From the NCBI GenBank assembly GCA_029637525.1, contig CP072660.1, positions 1,637,612-1,701,611 on the forward strand: DNA of 64,000 nucleotides. The letters run 5' to 3'. The notes beneath the pieces are model-generated. The model saw only the letters and a program-made list of their open reading frames with translations, was not told the origin of the DNA and made no database searches. This stretch comes from Desulfurococcaceae archaeon MEX13E-LK6-19 (GTDB lineage: Archaea > Thermoproteota > Thermoprotei_A > Sulfolobales > Desulfurococcaceae). Position 1 is the stretch's first letter; every line of letters begins with the position of its first letter. The translations under genes were made by a program, and so were the position numbers. This document shows positions 17,225-26,797 of this stretch, piece by piece.

Positions 17225-18211
17225 TTGGAGAAAGTCTCCGTTGGAATAATGACAATGCTGACTATTATGGTTACAAGCCTTATAGCACCTATATGTTCTG
17301 GTTTTACATATGGGATACATGCTTTATCTTCAGAGGACTACATTCTTGCACCATTGTATTTGATAACTAGTCCTTGGGTTAGTAAAATAGCTGAGTACCC
17401 TAATGGCACTATTGTTGTTAATGCAGGGTTTTACTTGAGGTCCCTACTATATAATGTATATTGGTTTAGACCATCAATTATAGAAGTTAATAATACTAAG
17501 TACATCATACTTGAAGTGCTGGTAATTGTGAATAAAAACTCCTTGAACACAACACTACACTCTATTATAATTAAAAAAATTCACATTAGCCTTCCCGAGC
17601 AAGGGAAGTACACTATTTTGTTCTTCATAAACTCCAAGAAAGTTCTTGAGAAAAACATAGAGGTAAACGTTTCCAGCCAAACCACAGGCTATATGAAACT
17701 AGACTTTATACCACATTGGACACCATATGTGCAAGAAATACCGGGGTACAATAAGGCAGTCATCGCGTGGAAACCCGCTCCTAACAACAGCGTAATTATT
17801 GTTAGAGTATGGAGTACCGGACCCGATGGAGTACTTGTTTTCCCTATAAACCAGCCACCAGAAGATGTAGTACATTATGTATGTAATTTAGAGAACCCTG
17901 TTATACATAAAGACAACAAGACTATAGACATATACTTTGTTGAACTACACTGGAGTATGCAGACATCAGCATTAGTACTCAGCACCTATGAGCTACACGT
18001 AAACGTGACAAACCTTGAGAACTGGATAATAAGAGTACACTTCATAGGGTATACCAGAGAAAACAATACAACAACACCTATAGTGTTCGACCATGGCCCA
18101 ATACAGTTACCAGGCGAGCCTACTTATGAAGAAAAAATTATCGCATTAACCACAATAATATTCTTCACCGCTTTTATAGTAGCAATTACTGCAAAGAGTA
18201 TATTTAAATAA
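17225..18211 (+). CDS. Secreted membrane-anchored protein, tandem paralogue 2
   Basis: This is a paralogue of the preceding gene, about 328 residues, with the same layout: signal peptide (MTMLTIMVTSLIAPICSGF), beta-rich ectodomain, C-terminal helix (IIALTTIIFFTAFIVAITA). The shared core VFPINQPPEDVV...ENPVIHKDNKTIDIYFVELHWS aligns with the first copy over most of its length, but overall identity looks modest, so the duplication is old. TTG 17225 is chosen because GGAGGCGA (17210-17217) lies 7 bases upstream and the protein then starts with a clean signal peptide. ATG 17165 would add 20 residues that include an extra hydrophobic stretch. Function unknown. Confidence 0.7.
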   Translation: MEKVSVGIMTMLTIMVTSLIAPICSGFTYGIHALSSEDYILAPLYLITSPWVSKIAEYPNGTIVVNAGFYLRSLLYNVYWFRPSIIEVNNTKYIILEVLVIVNKNSLNTTLHSIIIKKIHISLPEQGKYTILFFINSKKVLEKNIEVNVSSQTTGYMKLDFIPHWTPYVQEIPGYNKAVIAWKPAPNNSVIIVRVWSTGPDGVLVFPINQPPEDVVHYVCNLENPVIHKDNKTIDIYFVELHWSMQTSALVLSTYELHVNVTNLENWIIRVHFIGYTRENNTTTPIVFDHGPIQLPGEPTYEEKIIALTTIIFFTAFIVAITAKSIFK

Positions 18212-18259
18212 ACACAAAATAAAAGTTACGATACAATGTAAAACAATATACCACATAGG

Positions 18260-19588
18260 TTAACTAATGTAATGAATAAATTCTACTAGAAACTTCTTTA
18301 CACTCAAGATAGCCTCGCTATTTACATTACTTTTAATGTAGGGTTTTTCCCGTCCTAGACTCCAAGCCTCCTCATAGATTTTATTCATTACATCTAGTGT
18401 CCGCGTAGATTGATATGGCTTGATCTCTCTTGGAATAAGTACTGTATCCCTAGCATACTTATTGAATACTTCAAGCCAGTCATTAACACTAAGAGCGTCT
18501 GGCCACTTGGTCCTCTGTTCTTTATAACCATATGGGACAGTCACGTACACTAACTCGCTTACTTTATTTCCATCGATTATCTTCTCCAACAACTTGTCGG
18601 TATAATACAGTGATTTCCGCGTAGTAAACACACTCCATAGAGGCAAGTACTTCTTTTTGACAAATAGTGTTGAAGAACTCTGTTTATAATTCTCTACAAC
18701 AACTCCCTTGTACTCCCCCATCAGCGCCAAGTAAGCCGAGGTTCCAAGAAACATTGTATGGTAGAAGTTATCAAGTGTTATCACTTCTAGCCTGTAGCCA
18801 TTCTCTTCAGCAAAATGCTTTACGTCTTCTAGAAGCTGCTCTCTTGAACCCCATTCGCTTTCAGGTAATCTCGTCTTCTCTGCTTCATCAAGAAGATCTG
18901 TTCTCCAAGGATACTTTTCTATATTAAATACATCAACATACTTCTTTATCTTATCGGACTCCTCTACGTACTCCCAGTCATCCAGGTCATCTGCTCCACC
19001 CACTTGCACGTATATGTTTTCAGTAAACTTGTATTGTATCCAAGGATGCTTCACATCGACATATATTATTGTCCCATTGGATACTAGTTTACCCTTGATG
19101 AACTCCTTGTATACTTGGGGTAGTTTCTTAAAGTGAATTCTTATTGTCAGGTTATGTGTAACCCAGTTTCTGTCGTGAATAGGGTCATAGTGGATCAAAA
19201 TATCGATTTTATTACCAGTCCTCCGCTCAAGCAATAGAGCCAGTTCTAATGCTTCACTAAGATAAGAATCAATATCATCGGGATGGCCTCTCCTATCTCG
19301 TTTAACTGGTGTAAGAATATTGCATGGAAGGAGAGGTGCATTGAACAGTATAGCTAACTGGGCAGCACCGCCGCTTGGCGCTCCAATTACTACGTACTCG
19401 TATTTACCATGCTTGTATAGATCTGTAACAATTCTCGCTTCATCATCTAGGTCTAGCCTAGTGAACTCCGGGGGAGTGTATTCTGTTTTCACTGGAACAA
19501 GCTTAGTGTATGTGTCTAAGAGAGCAGCTGCCGTGTTACATGCAAAAACCGTTGCTGAGCATAAGGGACGTTTACATTCCAATACCAT
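18260..19588 (-). CDS. Conserved-looking unknown protein linked to GH130
   Basis: This is a soluble 442-residue protein that I do not recognise. It is cytoplasmic by lack of a signal or membrane segments. Visible features are a Rossmann-like beginning (YEYVVIGAPSGGAAQLAILFNAPLLPC, glycine-rich), a polar centre with DILIHYDPIHDRNW and GGADDLDDWEY, and a C-terminal helical part. The DILIHYDPIHDR block with paired Asp/His could be a metal or active site, which is inference. It is 14 bases downstream of the GH130-type gene on the same strand, so it is almost certainly co-transcribed. A sugar-related enzyme or glycosyltransferase-like role is possible, but nothing in the sequence proves it. Confidence 0.65.
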   Translation of the reverse strand: MVLECKRPLCSATVFACNTAAALLDTYTKLVPVKTEYTPPEFTRLDLDDEARIVTDLYKHGKYEYVVIGAPSGGAAQLAILFNAPLLPCNILTPVKRDRRGHPDDIDSYLSEALELALLLERRTGNKIDILIHYDPIHDRNWVTHNLTIRIHFKKLPQVYKEFIKGKLVSNGTIIYVDVKHPWIQYKFTENIYVQVGGADDLDDWEYVEESDKIKKYVDVFNIEKYPWRTDLLDEAEKTRLPESEWGSREQLLEDVKHFAEENGYRLEVITLDNFYHTMFLGTSAYLALMGEYKGVVVENYKQSSSTLFVKKKYLPLWSVFTTRKSLYYTDKLLEKIIDGNKVSELVYVTVPYGYKEQRTKWPDALSVNDWLEVFNKYARDTVLIPREIKPYQSTRTLDVMNKIYEEAWSLGREKPYIKSNVNSEAILSVKKFLVEFIHYIS

Positions 19589-19602
19589 AGTGGTTTTCCC
19601 TA

Positions 19603-20544
19603 CTACTCAATTCTATGCTTGTCTAGTATTGATACCAACTCGCTTAAACTACCATAAGCCATCATTACTACCTTGTCTCCGGCACCATAATATATCCTAA
19701 GTTCATCATCAATAACTATTGCACCACATGGAAAGACTACAAAAGGCACATCTCCATGCAGCTCCCAGATCGTTGAAGGCACTAGTATTGGCTTAGGCGC
19801 ATCCGCTATTATCCTGTTAAACTCTTTGTCAACAAGTGCGGCATGGACTGTATAGTACTCTGGAGGATGAACCACATGATACAAGAAGAGCCACTCACCA
19901 TTATCAAGTCTTATCGGTGGAGCAGCCATGCCTGCTTTTATGTCGTTGACAGGAGTGTCATAGAGTATCCAAGACTGGCTTGGAACAGCTTTTACAATAC
20001 CCTTGTACGTGTCTACTCTTGAAACCCATATACTAGGGCGAACACCCCAGTACCAGGGTCTATGGATCAAGAGTATTTTATCGCCTATTTTTATGAAGGC
20101 TGCATTCTTATTGTAGGCGGGGAACTTGACTATACCTTTACGTTTGGCGACAACCTTGTCTCCCATATCTACTATCTCGGCTATACCCACTAGAGTTGTT
20201 CTCCTATCCCACATAGTGTACGTCATAATGATCTTTCCATCAATAAATGTTACCCTAGGGTCTTCAACACCCCACCATTCCTCAGGCCTTTCAGGATAGA
20301 GTATGGGCTTGTTGCCCATAAAGGTAAAGTTTATTCCATCTTCACTAATAGCAACACCAATTCTACTGATATACCTATAGTGTTCGCCGATAGCACGGTA
20401 CAATAGCTTAAATCTTCCTTCCTTGTCAATATATATTGCCGGATTAAATACAGCTATTTTACGCCATATTACATTATCTGGTTTTAAGACGGGTTTAGGA
20501 TATTTCTTCAGTGTACCAAGAGGCTTAGGTATTTTTAGTGTCAA
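19603..20544 (-). CDS. GH130-type glycoside phosphorylase/hydrolase
   Basis: This 313-residue protein has the five-bladed propeller pattern of glycoside hydrolase family 130. Visible blocks are FNPAIYIDKEGRFKLLYRA, IGVAISEDGINF, the signature WGVEDPR (residues 91-97, with the catalytic-region Asp at 95), ITYTMWD-like strand repeats, and YHVVHPPEYY. Family members are phosphorylases or hydrolases acting on beta-1,2- or beta-1,4-mannosides and related oligosaccharides. The exact linkage cannot be read here. There is no signal peptide, so it acts on imported oligosaccharide. The start is TTG 20544 with GGGGTGT upstream. It is in an operon with the 442-residue unknown and probably the polytopic membrane gene upstream. 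Confidence 0.83.
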   Translation of the reverse strand: MTLKIPKPLGTLKKYPKPVLKPDNVIWRKIAVFNPAIYIDKEGRFKLLYRAIGEHYRYISRIGVAISEDGINFTFMGNKPILYPERPEEWWGVEDPRVTFIDGKIIMTYTMWDRRTTLVGIAEIVDMGDKVVAKRKGIVKFPAYNKNAAFIKIGDKILLIHRPWYWGVRPSIWVSRVDTYKGIVKAVPSQSWILYDTPVNDIKAGMAAPPIRLDNGEWLFLYHVVHPPEYYTVHAALVDKEFNRIIADAPKPILVPSTIWELHGDVPFVVFPCGAIVIDDELRIYYGAGDKVVMMAYGSLSELVSILDKHRIE

Positions 20545-20672
20545 ACACTACACCCCTTTAGACTAAACCTGACCCAGTACAAACAAGACTAGCAATTTCA
20601 AGTAAAAGCTGTTTAGTAATTACATGTATATAACCTATATAACCAAACACATTACTTACCTTACTGCTCGTC

Positions 20673-22214
20673 TCAACCACGTGTACGCTCAAATACAATA
20701 TACTTTATAGTTAGCAAAGCTACTATAATGCTAGTAATTGTAAGCAAATAATCGTAGAATGTAGTCCCTAAGTCAAGACCCAATGTTATGAGATAATATT
20801 TATAATTAATTATACTGTTCTTCATAATTCCTAGCAGTTCATTAAATTTAAGAACAACAAGTCCTGGAGCCAGATTAGCTAGGCCAAGCACGATCAAACA
20901 TATGGCATCAAGTTTCTTACCGATATACCTTAAAACAATAACACCACTCAATATCAATGGGATCGATGAGAAGAGTATAGGTATAAGCACTGCATTAACT
21001 CCTTCAACACTATAGTAGAGATTCTCTTTAACAACTATTAACGGATCTAATCCACGCTGAATAAGGTCATATGGCGAGAGCACTGTCTCGTTCTCGGTGA
21101 TAACTCCACTTTCTATACCAATTTTATAGAGACTTCCTGCATACATTAATGGCATCATCAACGTGTATATGAGTAAAACCAATAGTCCCGCTGAAGACAA
21201 CAAGATAGTATATGTTATTTGTCTACTCCCAGTATATTCACGTAACCATAGTGACAAGCATGACAACAATATAGCCAATGATAGATAGTAGACTACAACC
21301 ATATATAATAACTTATAACCTGATGCAATCATTAATGCGATTATTGCATACGTTAATCCGGAGACTATCATTAACACATATGTTTTCCTGCCACAAGTTT
21401 TTTCACCAAGTTCTCCAACAAGCATACTCCAAACTATTATTGTCCCAAAGAATAATACTGTATTAAAGATGATGTGTTTACCATAATCTACATCAACTAG
21501 ACGCTCATAAACTATTGCATAAAGGAAGTATTCCTTTAGTGGATGACTACTATAGTTTGTCAAGAACACTCTTATTGTTGTATACTTGTTTGATGAATAA
21601 TATTCTGCTTTTAGTGCTATACCTGTATACTTATGTATGGTGATAACTAGTGGTAGCTCTCCTGCAGTAATATTGTCTCTCTTGTACTCTCCAGCTCTCA
21701 TGATAATGACTTTTGCAACAGCATTAGCTAATTCTTCAAGCTTAATAGTGTCTTCTCCTCTATACATCAGGGCAACATTATCTATAACCACTAGATTACC
21801 TCCTGATGCTAAGAGTTCGTCGATAACGTTATTGCCGAGACTATAGACGAGCGGATTACTTAACATGAACAGTTTCTTAAACATTGTTTCGTTTACAAGA
21901 TTCTCATTGAGTTCTTTCTTGTCAACTTGCTCCTCAGGTACATAATAATATATATTGTAATTATATGTGAAGTTCTTTACCCAGATACCATTTTTGTCTA
22001 CAACTATAGTGAAAGATCCATTGTACAGTATTGAGAACTGCATTGTATTAGTTGATCCCTTTATCGTATAGACTAGCTCGTAGGGATAGCTTACAGAGCG
22101 CTCCATAACATCATGATATACATTAATGTTAAATGTTAATAGAACAGGATAGGCTACTACAACTAGTATAATCGCTAGTATGGTGAGATACTTCACCAAT
22201 TTAGCGTTAGACAC
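20673..22214 (-). CDS. Polytopic membrane protein with large extracytoplasmic loop
   Basis: This 513-residue integral membrane protein has one N-terminal helix (residues about 7-28), a roughly 210-residue extracytoplasmic domain, and then some eight hydrophobic helices to the C-terminus. The layout, an N-terminal helix, a large external domain and a helix bundle, recalls ABC-2-type permeases, but no ATPase is adjacent on this strand and no diagnostic motif is visible. I do not recognise it. The start is GTG 22214 behind AGGAGGAT. It is divergent from the ABC importer operon and 128 bases upstream of the GH130 gene on the same strand. Confidence 0.7.
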   Translation of the reverse strand: MSNAKLVKYLTILAIILVVVAYPVLLTFNINVYHDVMERSVSYPYELVYTIKGSTNTMQFSILYNGSFTIVVDKNGIWVKNFTYNYNIYYYVPEEQVDKKELNENLVNETMFKKLFMLSNPLVYSLGNNVIDELLASGGNLVVIDNVALMYRGEDTIKLEELANAVAKVIIMRAGEYKRDNITAGELPLVITIHKYTGIALKAEYYSSNKYTTIRVFLTNYSSHPLKEYFLYAIVYERLVDVDYGKHIIFNTVLFFGTIIVWSMLVGELGEKTCGRKTYVLMIVSGLTYAIIALMIASGYKLLYMVVVYYLSLAILLSCLSLWLREYTGSRQITYTILLSSAGLLVLLIYTLMMPLMYAGSLYKIGIESGVITENETVLSPYDLIQRGLDPLIVVKENLYYSVEGVNAVLIPILFSSIPLILSGVIVLRYIGKKLDAICLIVLGLANLAPGLVVLKFNELLGIMKNSIINYKYYLITLGLDLGTTFYDYLLTITSIIVALLTIKYIVFERTRG

Positions 22215-22388
22215 TATGCTATCCTCCTACTAAAGTTGTTAATCGACTAAAATACTCTATTCCAGTTCTTTTATTTAAGTAGGTATAATTATTACTAATG
22301 GGCATGTAAACTAGTTTTAAGATTAATATTAGGCAAAACTAGTACCTAGGTCTTAGAGTACGTTCTAGCCAGGTGGAGGAGAACATAG

Positions 22389-23450
22389 TTGGCAAAAACA
22401 CTAGCATCACTAGAGGCTTTTACCGAGCCAAGACTACCATCGTGGTCTATTATAGGATTACGCCAGTTGAGTGTTGTATACAAAATGCCCCGTGGTATTG
22501 CACGTGTCGTCGATAGCGTCAATATAGATATCCCTAAAAACAAGATCACAGGTATTGTTGGTGAAAGCGGTTCAGGTAAAACAATGCTTGCGTCAGCAAT
22601 AATAAAAACAATACCTCCCCCGGGCAAGATTCTTGGCAAAGTATTGTTTAGGAGTCCTAGTCTCGGCGAAATAGATGTGTTATCTTTACCGAAGAAACAA
22701 CTGAAGAAAATAAGATGGAAAGAAATAGCAATGGTTTTCCAGGGGGCACAAAACGCGTTTAACCCAACAATAAAAATCAAAGACCATTTTCTAGACACAG
22801 CCTACGCGCATGGATGGTATGATAAAGAAGCTGTTCTAGATAAAGCGTCAAAACTACTAGAAATAGTCAAACTAGAGCCTGACCGTGTTCTTGAGGCTTA
22901 CCCGCACCAGCTTAGCGGTGGAATGAAACAACGTACACTAATAGCGCTGGGCCTGTTATTGGATCCTGTGGTATTAATACTTGATGAGCCTACGTCAGCA
23001 CTAGACACGATATCCCAAAAAGTCATCGTGGATCTACTAAGGAGTATCCATGAGAAAACAGGTATCACAATGATATTCATAACACACGACCTACCATTAA
23101 TATCAAGTCTTGTAGACTATGTTGCAGTAATGTATGGGTTCAAGATAATAGAGTTCGCGGAGATAAAGGAGATACTAACGAACCCGCTTCATCCATACAC
23201 CAAGGGCTTACTTAGATCAATACCTCCCGTTAAAGGCGATTTATCCAAAGTTAGACCAATACCTGGTGAGCATCCTGATCCCATTGAGCCCCCGCCTGGG
23301 TGCAGGTTTAGTCCACGGTGTCCTGTCGCCCGTGAAGAGTGTTTCAAGAAGCATCCACCATTAGTACAAGTTGGCAAAGAGCACTGGGTTGCATGCCATA
23401 GATGGAGTGAAATGGCTGGACTCGATCCATGGGAGGTAGCCAAGACTTGA
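22389..23450 (+). CDS. Opp/Dpp-type ABC transporter ATP-binding protein (OppD-like)
   Basis: This 353-residue ATPase subunit of a peptide/oligosaccharide ABC importer is cytoplasmic and bound to the permeases. Visible are Walker A GESGSGKT (58-65), a Q-loop in VFQGAQNAFNP, signature LSGGMKQR, Walker B VLILDEPTSALD, and H-loop ITHDLP. The C-terminal oligopeptide-transporter extension contains GCRFSPRCPVAREEC, three cysteines seen in this family. The start is TTG 22389 behind GGAGGAG. It is the first gene of the operon, coupled to the second ATPase gene by a TTGA overlap. Confidence 0.93.
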   Translation: MAKTLASLEAFTEPRLPSWSIIGLRQLSVVYKMPRGIARVVDSVNIDIPKNKITGIVGESGSGKTMLASAIIKTIPPPGKILGKVLFRSPSLGEIDVLSLPKKQLKKIRWKEIAMVFQGAQNAFNPTIKIKDHFLDTAYAHGWYDKEAVLDKASKLLEIVKLEPDRVLEAYPHQLSGGMKQRTLIALGLLLDPVVLILDEPTSALDTISQKVIVDLLRSIHEKTGITMIFITHDLPLISSLVDYVAVMYGFKIIEFAEIKEILTNPLHPYTKGLLRSIPPVKGDLSKVRPIPGEHPDPIEPPPGCRFSPRCPVAREECFKKHPPLVQVGKEHWVACHRWSEMAGLDPWEVAKT

Positions 23451-24454
23451 GCCATGGTTACCCCCTAATAAGACTCGATAAAGTCAAAGTATACTTTGAG
23501 ATAAGACGTGGTCTCCTCAAGAGGAGATTTATTGTACGTGCATTAGAGGAGATATCGCTTGACCTAGATCAAGGCGATGTACTCGTTGTTGCGGGAGAAA
23601 GCGGCTGTGGAAAAACAACACTCGGTAGGGTCATAGCTGGCTTACAGAAACCCACCAGTGGTAGAGTATTGTTCAAAGGACGAGACGTCTATAGGCTTGG
23701 CGGTAAAGAGTATATGGAGTATCGTAGGAGCGTACAGCTTGTACACCAAGACCCTTATTCATCGCTTAACCCTACTAAGACCGTGTTTGATATATTGGCT
23801 ACACCACTGAAATACTGGGGTCTGGTTAAATCGAAGGAAGAAGCTGTGGATGCTGTGATTAGGCTTCTTGAAGACGTTAAGGTCACACCACCCGAGGAGT
23901 ATATTTACAGGTATCCACACCAGCTTAGTGGCGGTGAAAAACAAAGAATAAGCTTGGCACGTGCTCTAACGGTTAGACCAAAACTTATTGTAGCAGACGA
24001 GGTTATATCAGCTATAGATGTTAGTTTAAGAATAGACTTGATGAACCTTATGATTGATTTCTGGAGGAAATACAAGATAGGCTATGTCTTTATAACACAC
24101 GAACTCGCCAGCGGCAGATATTTCGCCGAGAGGACAAACGGTAAAATAGCTATAATGTATCTAGGAGAAGTAATCGAAATAGGTAAGCCTAGTCAAGTAA
24201 TATTTAATCCTCTACACCCCTATACTAGAGCATTACTTGAAGCAACACCAGAAATTGATTTATCAAGACTAAAGAGGACAAAGGAATTACCATTAAGAAG
24301 AGTTGATATACCTAGTGCAACAAAGTATATTCCTGGATGCAAATTCCATACAAGATGTCCTTTAGAGAAGGATATATGTGCAAAGGTAAGACCTAAACTC
24401 ATTGAAGTCGAGAAAGATCATTATGTTGCATGCCACCTATATGCAAAGAAATAG
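23447..24454 (+). CDS. Opp/Dpp-type ABC transporter ATP-binding protein (OppF-like)
   Basis: This is the second ATPase subunit, about 335 residues. Visible are Walker A GESGCGKT, Q-loop VHQDPYSSLNP, signature LSGGEKQR, Walker B LIVADEVISAID, H-loop ITHEL, and the C-terminal GCKFHTRCPLEKDIC extension. Walker B ends in ADE with the catalytic Glu, followed by VISAID rather than the usual PxSALD. I prefer TTG 23447, which overlaps the previous stop as TTGA and has GGGAGGT 10 bases upstream; ATG 23429 is in frame. It would pair with the OppD-like subunit to drive both importers in this window. Confidence 0.92.
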   Translation: MSHGYPLIRLDKVKVYFEIRRGLLKRRFIVRALEEISLDLDQGDVLVVAGESGCGKTTLGRVIAGLQKPTSGRVLFKGRDVYRLGGKEYMEYRRSVQLVHQDPYSSLNPTKTVFDILATPLKYWGLVKSKEEAVDAVIRLLEDVKVTPPEEYIYRYPHQLSGGEKQRISLARALTVRPKLIVADEVISAIDVSLRIDLMNLMIDFWRKYKIGYVFITHELASGRYFAERTNGKIAIMYLGEVIEIGKPSQVIFNPLHPYTRALLEATPEIDLSRLKRTKELPLRRVDIPSATKYIPGCKFHTRCPLEKDICAKVRPKLIEVEKDHYVACHLYAKK

Positions 24455-24463
24455 GTGGTGTGT

Positions 24464-24664
24464 TTGGTTGAACCAGTTTTTGGCAAAATGATTTTCACTA
24501 TACTCCTAATACTGATTGTAATGGCGGTTCTTCCATTACTCTACTTGGACCCCTCAACACCGCAATATTATGTATCTCTAATATCACTGATTATACTTCT
24601 AGTTCTCGTAATGATACTGGTTATCGATATACGTAGACAGGCCAGAGCCTACAGAGAGATATAG
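24464..24664 (+). CDS. Small two-helix membrane protein of ABC operon
   Basis: This protein of about 66 residues is made almost entirely of two hydrophobic helices (MIFTILLILIVMAVLPLLYL and YVSLISLIILLVLVMILVI) with a basic tail RRQARAYREI. It lies between the ATPase and binding-protein genes, with the ribosome site GGTGGTG overlapping the previous stop. GTG 24455 and 24458 are alternative starts. The family is not recognised. Its place in the operon suggests a transporter accessory protein. A different small membrane protein (44718-45128) sits in the other permease operon. Confidence 0.6.
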   Translation: MVEPVFGKMIFTILLILIVMAVLPLLYLDPSTPQYYVSLISLIILLVLVMILVIDIRRQARAYREI

Positions 24665-24736
24665 GTAAGTTTCTGTAAGTAAAGACAATACATATATCTC
24701 TAGTTGAAAATTCTAAATACTAGGGGTGTCCCAAGA

Positions 24737-26710
24737 GTGACAAAATCCGTTTATACAATACTGTTAATACTCCTAGTATCATCATCGCTCTTAACAACAA
24801 CACTAGCATTATCACCTAGAGCGTTCAATGAAGGGGAGAAAGTATTTGTCATACCATCATGGGTTGGACCAATCTCTGATACAAAATTCAACCTCATAGG
24901 ACCAGCATTCTGGTGGGATCTAGCTAACGAGCTCATCTGGGAGAAACTAGCAATTTATGTACGTAAAAACAATTCATTCATACCATGGCTAGCGGAGTCA
25001 TGGGAGTGGAGTGGAAACAAACTAATTATTCACCTAAGAAGAAACGTGACATGGAATGATGGTCGTCCGTTTACAAGCAAAGACTTGTGGACACAAATAA
25101 TCATAGTAAAGGAGTGGGGATGGCGTGAATACCAAGACATAACGAATATTGAGACGCCTGACAATTACACCGTTGTTCTAGAGATAAAACCCGGTACATG
25201 GCGTCTCCTCGAAGAATACTTTATATTGTATAGTGTACCCATAGCAATGCCCTACCATATCTATGGACACTGGGCTGAAGAAATTGTTGAGGCAAAAGCC
25301 TCCGGTAATATGACGAAAGTACAAGAGATCTTGGCCCAGGTATTTGGTTATAACCCATCTCAACCAATAGGTACAGGACCATATATACTCCAGTCTAGAA
25401 CAAGTGCTGAAGCCATACTCGTGAAGAATCCACATTACTGGAGACCAAAGAGCCAGGTATTCGACAAAATCAAAGTTATCCGTGCACAAGACAACCCCCA
25501 CATGTGGCAGTACTATCTAGGCGGTGTTGTTGACAGTGGAGACGCTGTAATGGACCCGAATGTTGAGGCACAAGTACTCAGCAAGCCTTGGGCATATATA
25601 GTGAAAGTACCTGACTCTGGTGTAGCAATTTACTTCAATACCGAAGCACCCTGGTTCAACTATACAGAAGTTAGACAAGCAATAGCCTATGTTATTGATA
25701 GAACAGAAGCAGTCCAAAGCTGGAGATCAGTGTATACACCTGTAGAAATACCTGATGCACTACATGACTGGATGAGAAGCGAATGGCTAGACCCAGCTAC
25801 AATCAACATGCTCGACCCATATGAAAAGAATCTCGAACGAGCAAGACAGTTACTAGAAAGCATAGGCTTCTATAAGGGGCCCGACGGCAAATGGTATACC
25901 CCTGACGGCCAGTTGTTTACAATAAGATTCTATGCACCAAGCGGATGGACTGACTGGGCTGCCATAGGTCAAGCCATAGCAGCACAGCTCGAGGAATTCG
26001 GGTTTGAAGTAGATTTCCGTGCAGTAGAAGATACAACCTACTGGAGCCAAATATGGGCTGGCCTACAATTCGACATGATCCTCAACTGGTGGGGTGCCTG
26101 GAACATACTACATCCATGGACATGCCACTGGCAATGGGTTAGCAGATTCGAGGGTCTCGGACTAAATACAACCTTTGTCGTGGAGGGCTATGGTGCTCTT
26201 AATGCTAGCAAACTATGGAGAGACCTTGAGAGCAGTGACGAGAACACTGTTAGGAACGCTGTTAGGCTATTATCTATCCTTGTAAACAAAGAACTACCCA
26301 TCTTACCGATAGGCGAGAAGAGAATACCTGTATACGTTAGCACAAGAGAGGGTCTTGATAGCCCATTCATCATGAAATGGCCTCCAAGCGATGACCCACT
26401 TTGGTGGAATGGCAGTATAAGTAGATTCGAGACAACAATAGTGATGATACTTCTAGGAAAGGTAAAAATCATACCAAAGACTTCACTAACAGAAACAACA
26501 TCACCAACAACGACAACGCCTACAACGACAACCACCACAACTACAACAACCACGACCACTACAACAACGACAACCACAACCACGACGACAACAACCACAG
26601 AAACAACGACAACAACTGCCCCCGGTATTAACACGACTCTACTTCTAGCAGCCATTGTAGTAATCATATTAGGCGCAATAGGGCTTGTTCTAGCTAGGAA
26701 GAAAACGTAG
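24737..26710 (+). CDS. ABC transporter substrate-binding protein, family 5, Thr-stalked and membrane-anchored
   Basis: This extracellular solute receptor has about 657 residues, with a signal sequence (VYTILLILLVSSSLLTTTLA) and a large SBP family 5 ectodomain. Diagnostic stretches are WLAESWEW, LRRNVTWNDGRPFTSKDLW (the family's 'W.DG.pftA.Dv' motif), GTGPYIL, and ARQLLESIGF. A Thr-rich stalk at 26494-26617 leads to a C-terminal transmembrane helix (TLLLAAIVVIILGAIGLVLA) and KKT. Family 5 receptors in hyperthermophilic archaea often bind oligosaccharides rather than peptides. GTG 24737 follows GGGGTG by 8 bases; TTG 24704 would add 11 residues. Confidence 0.92.
   Translation: MTKSVYTILLILLVSSSLLTTTLALSPRAFNEGEKVFVIPSWVGPISDTKFNLIGPAFWWDLANELIWEKLAIYVRKNNSFIPWLAESWEWSGNKLIIHLRRNVTWNDGRPFTSKDLWTQIIIVKEWGWREYQDITNIETPDNYTVVLEIKPGTWRLLEEYFILYSVPIAMPYHIYGHWAEEIVEAKASGNMTKVQEILAQVFGYNPSQPIGTGPYILQSRTSAEAILVKNPHYWRPKSQVFDKIKVIRAQDNPHMWQYYLGGVVDSGDAVMDPNVEAQVLSKPWAYIVKVPDSGVAIYFNTEAPWFNYTEVRQAIAYVIDRTEAVQSWRSVYTPVEIPDALHDWMRSEWLDPATINMLDPYEKNLERARQLLESIGFYKGPDGKWYTPDGQLFTIRFYAPSGWTDWAAIGQAIAAQLEEFGFEVDFRAVEDTTYWSQIWAGLQFDMILNWWGAWNILHPWTCHWQWVSRFEGLGLNTTFVVEGYGALNASKLWRDLESSDENTVRNAVRLLSILVNKELPILPIGEKRIPVYVSTREGLDSPFIMKWPPSDDPLWWNGSISRFETTIVMILLGKVKIIPKTSLTETTSPTTTTPTTTTTTTTTTTTTTTTTTTTTTTTTTETTTTTAPGINTTLLLAAIVVIILGAIGLVLARKKT
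26494..26617 (+). repeat. Thr-codon tract (stalk of binding protein)
   Basis: This is a run of ACN codons mixing ACA, ACC, ACG and ACT, so it is a protein-level repeat and not a pure microsatellite. It encodes the extended, probably glycosylated stalk lifting the binding domain from the membrane. Confidence 0.8.
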
Positions 26711-26797
26711 TTACCAAAATCTTTTATCTATCAAAACCCTTTTTCCATCATAGAATAAGTGCGTGAAGCCAATATTATCAAGTAGGGGTTAGCGAGA

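Noticed and set aside
26494-26617. Thr-codon tract considered as a CRISPR-like or tandem DNA repeat
   Set aside because: Codons vary among ACA, ACC, ACG and ACT, with no repeat-spacer structure and continuous reading frame, so the repetition is at protein level.
26188-26667. Minus-strand open frame with a poly-Val stretch over the receptor gene
   Set aside because: It is the antisense reading of the Thr codon tract (ACN read backwards gives GTN-type codons). It has no ribosome site and low complexity.
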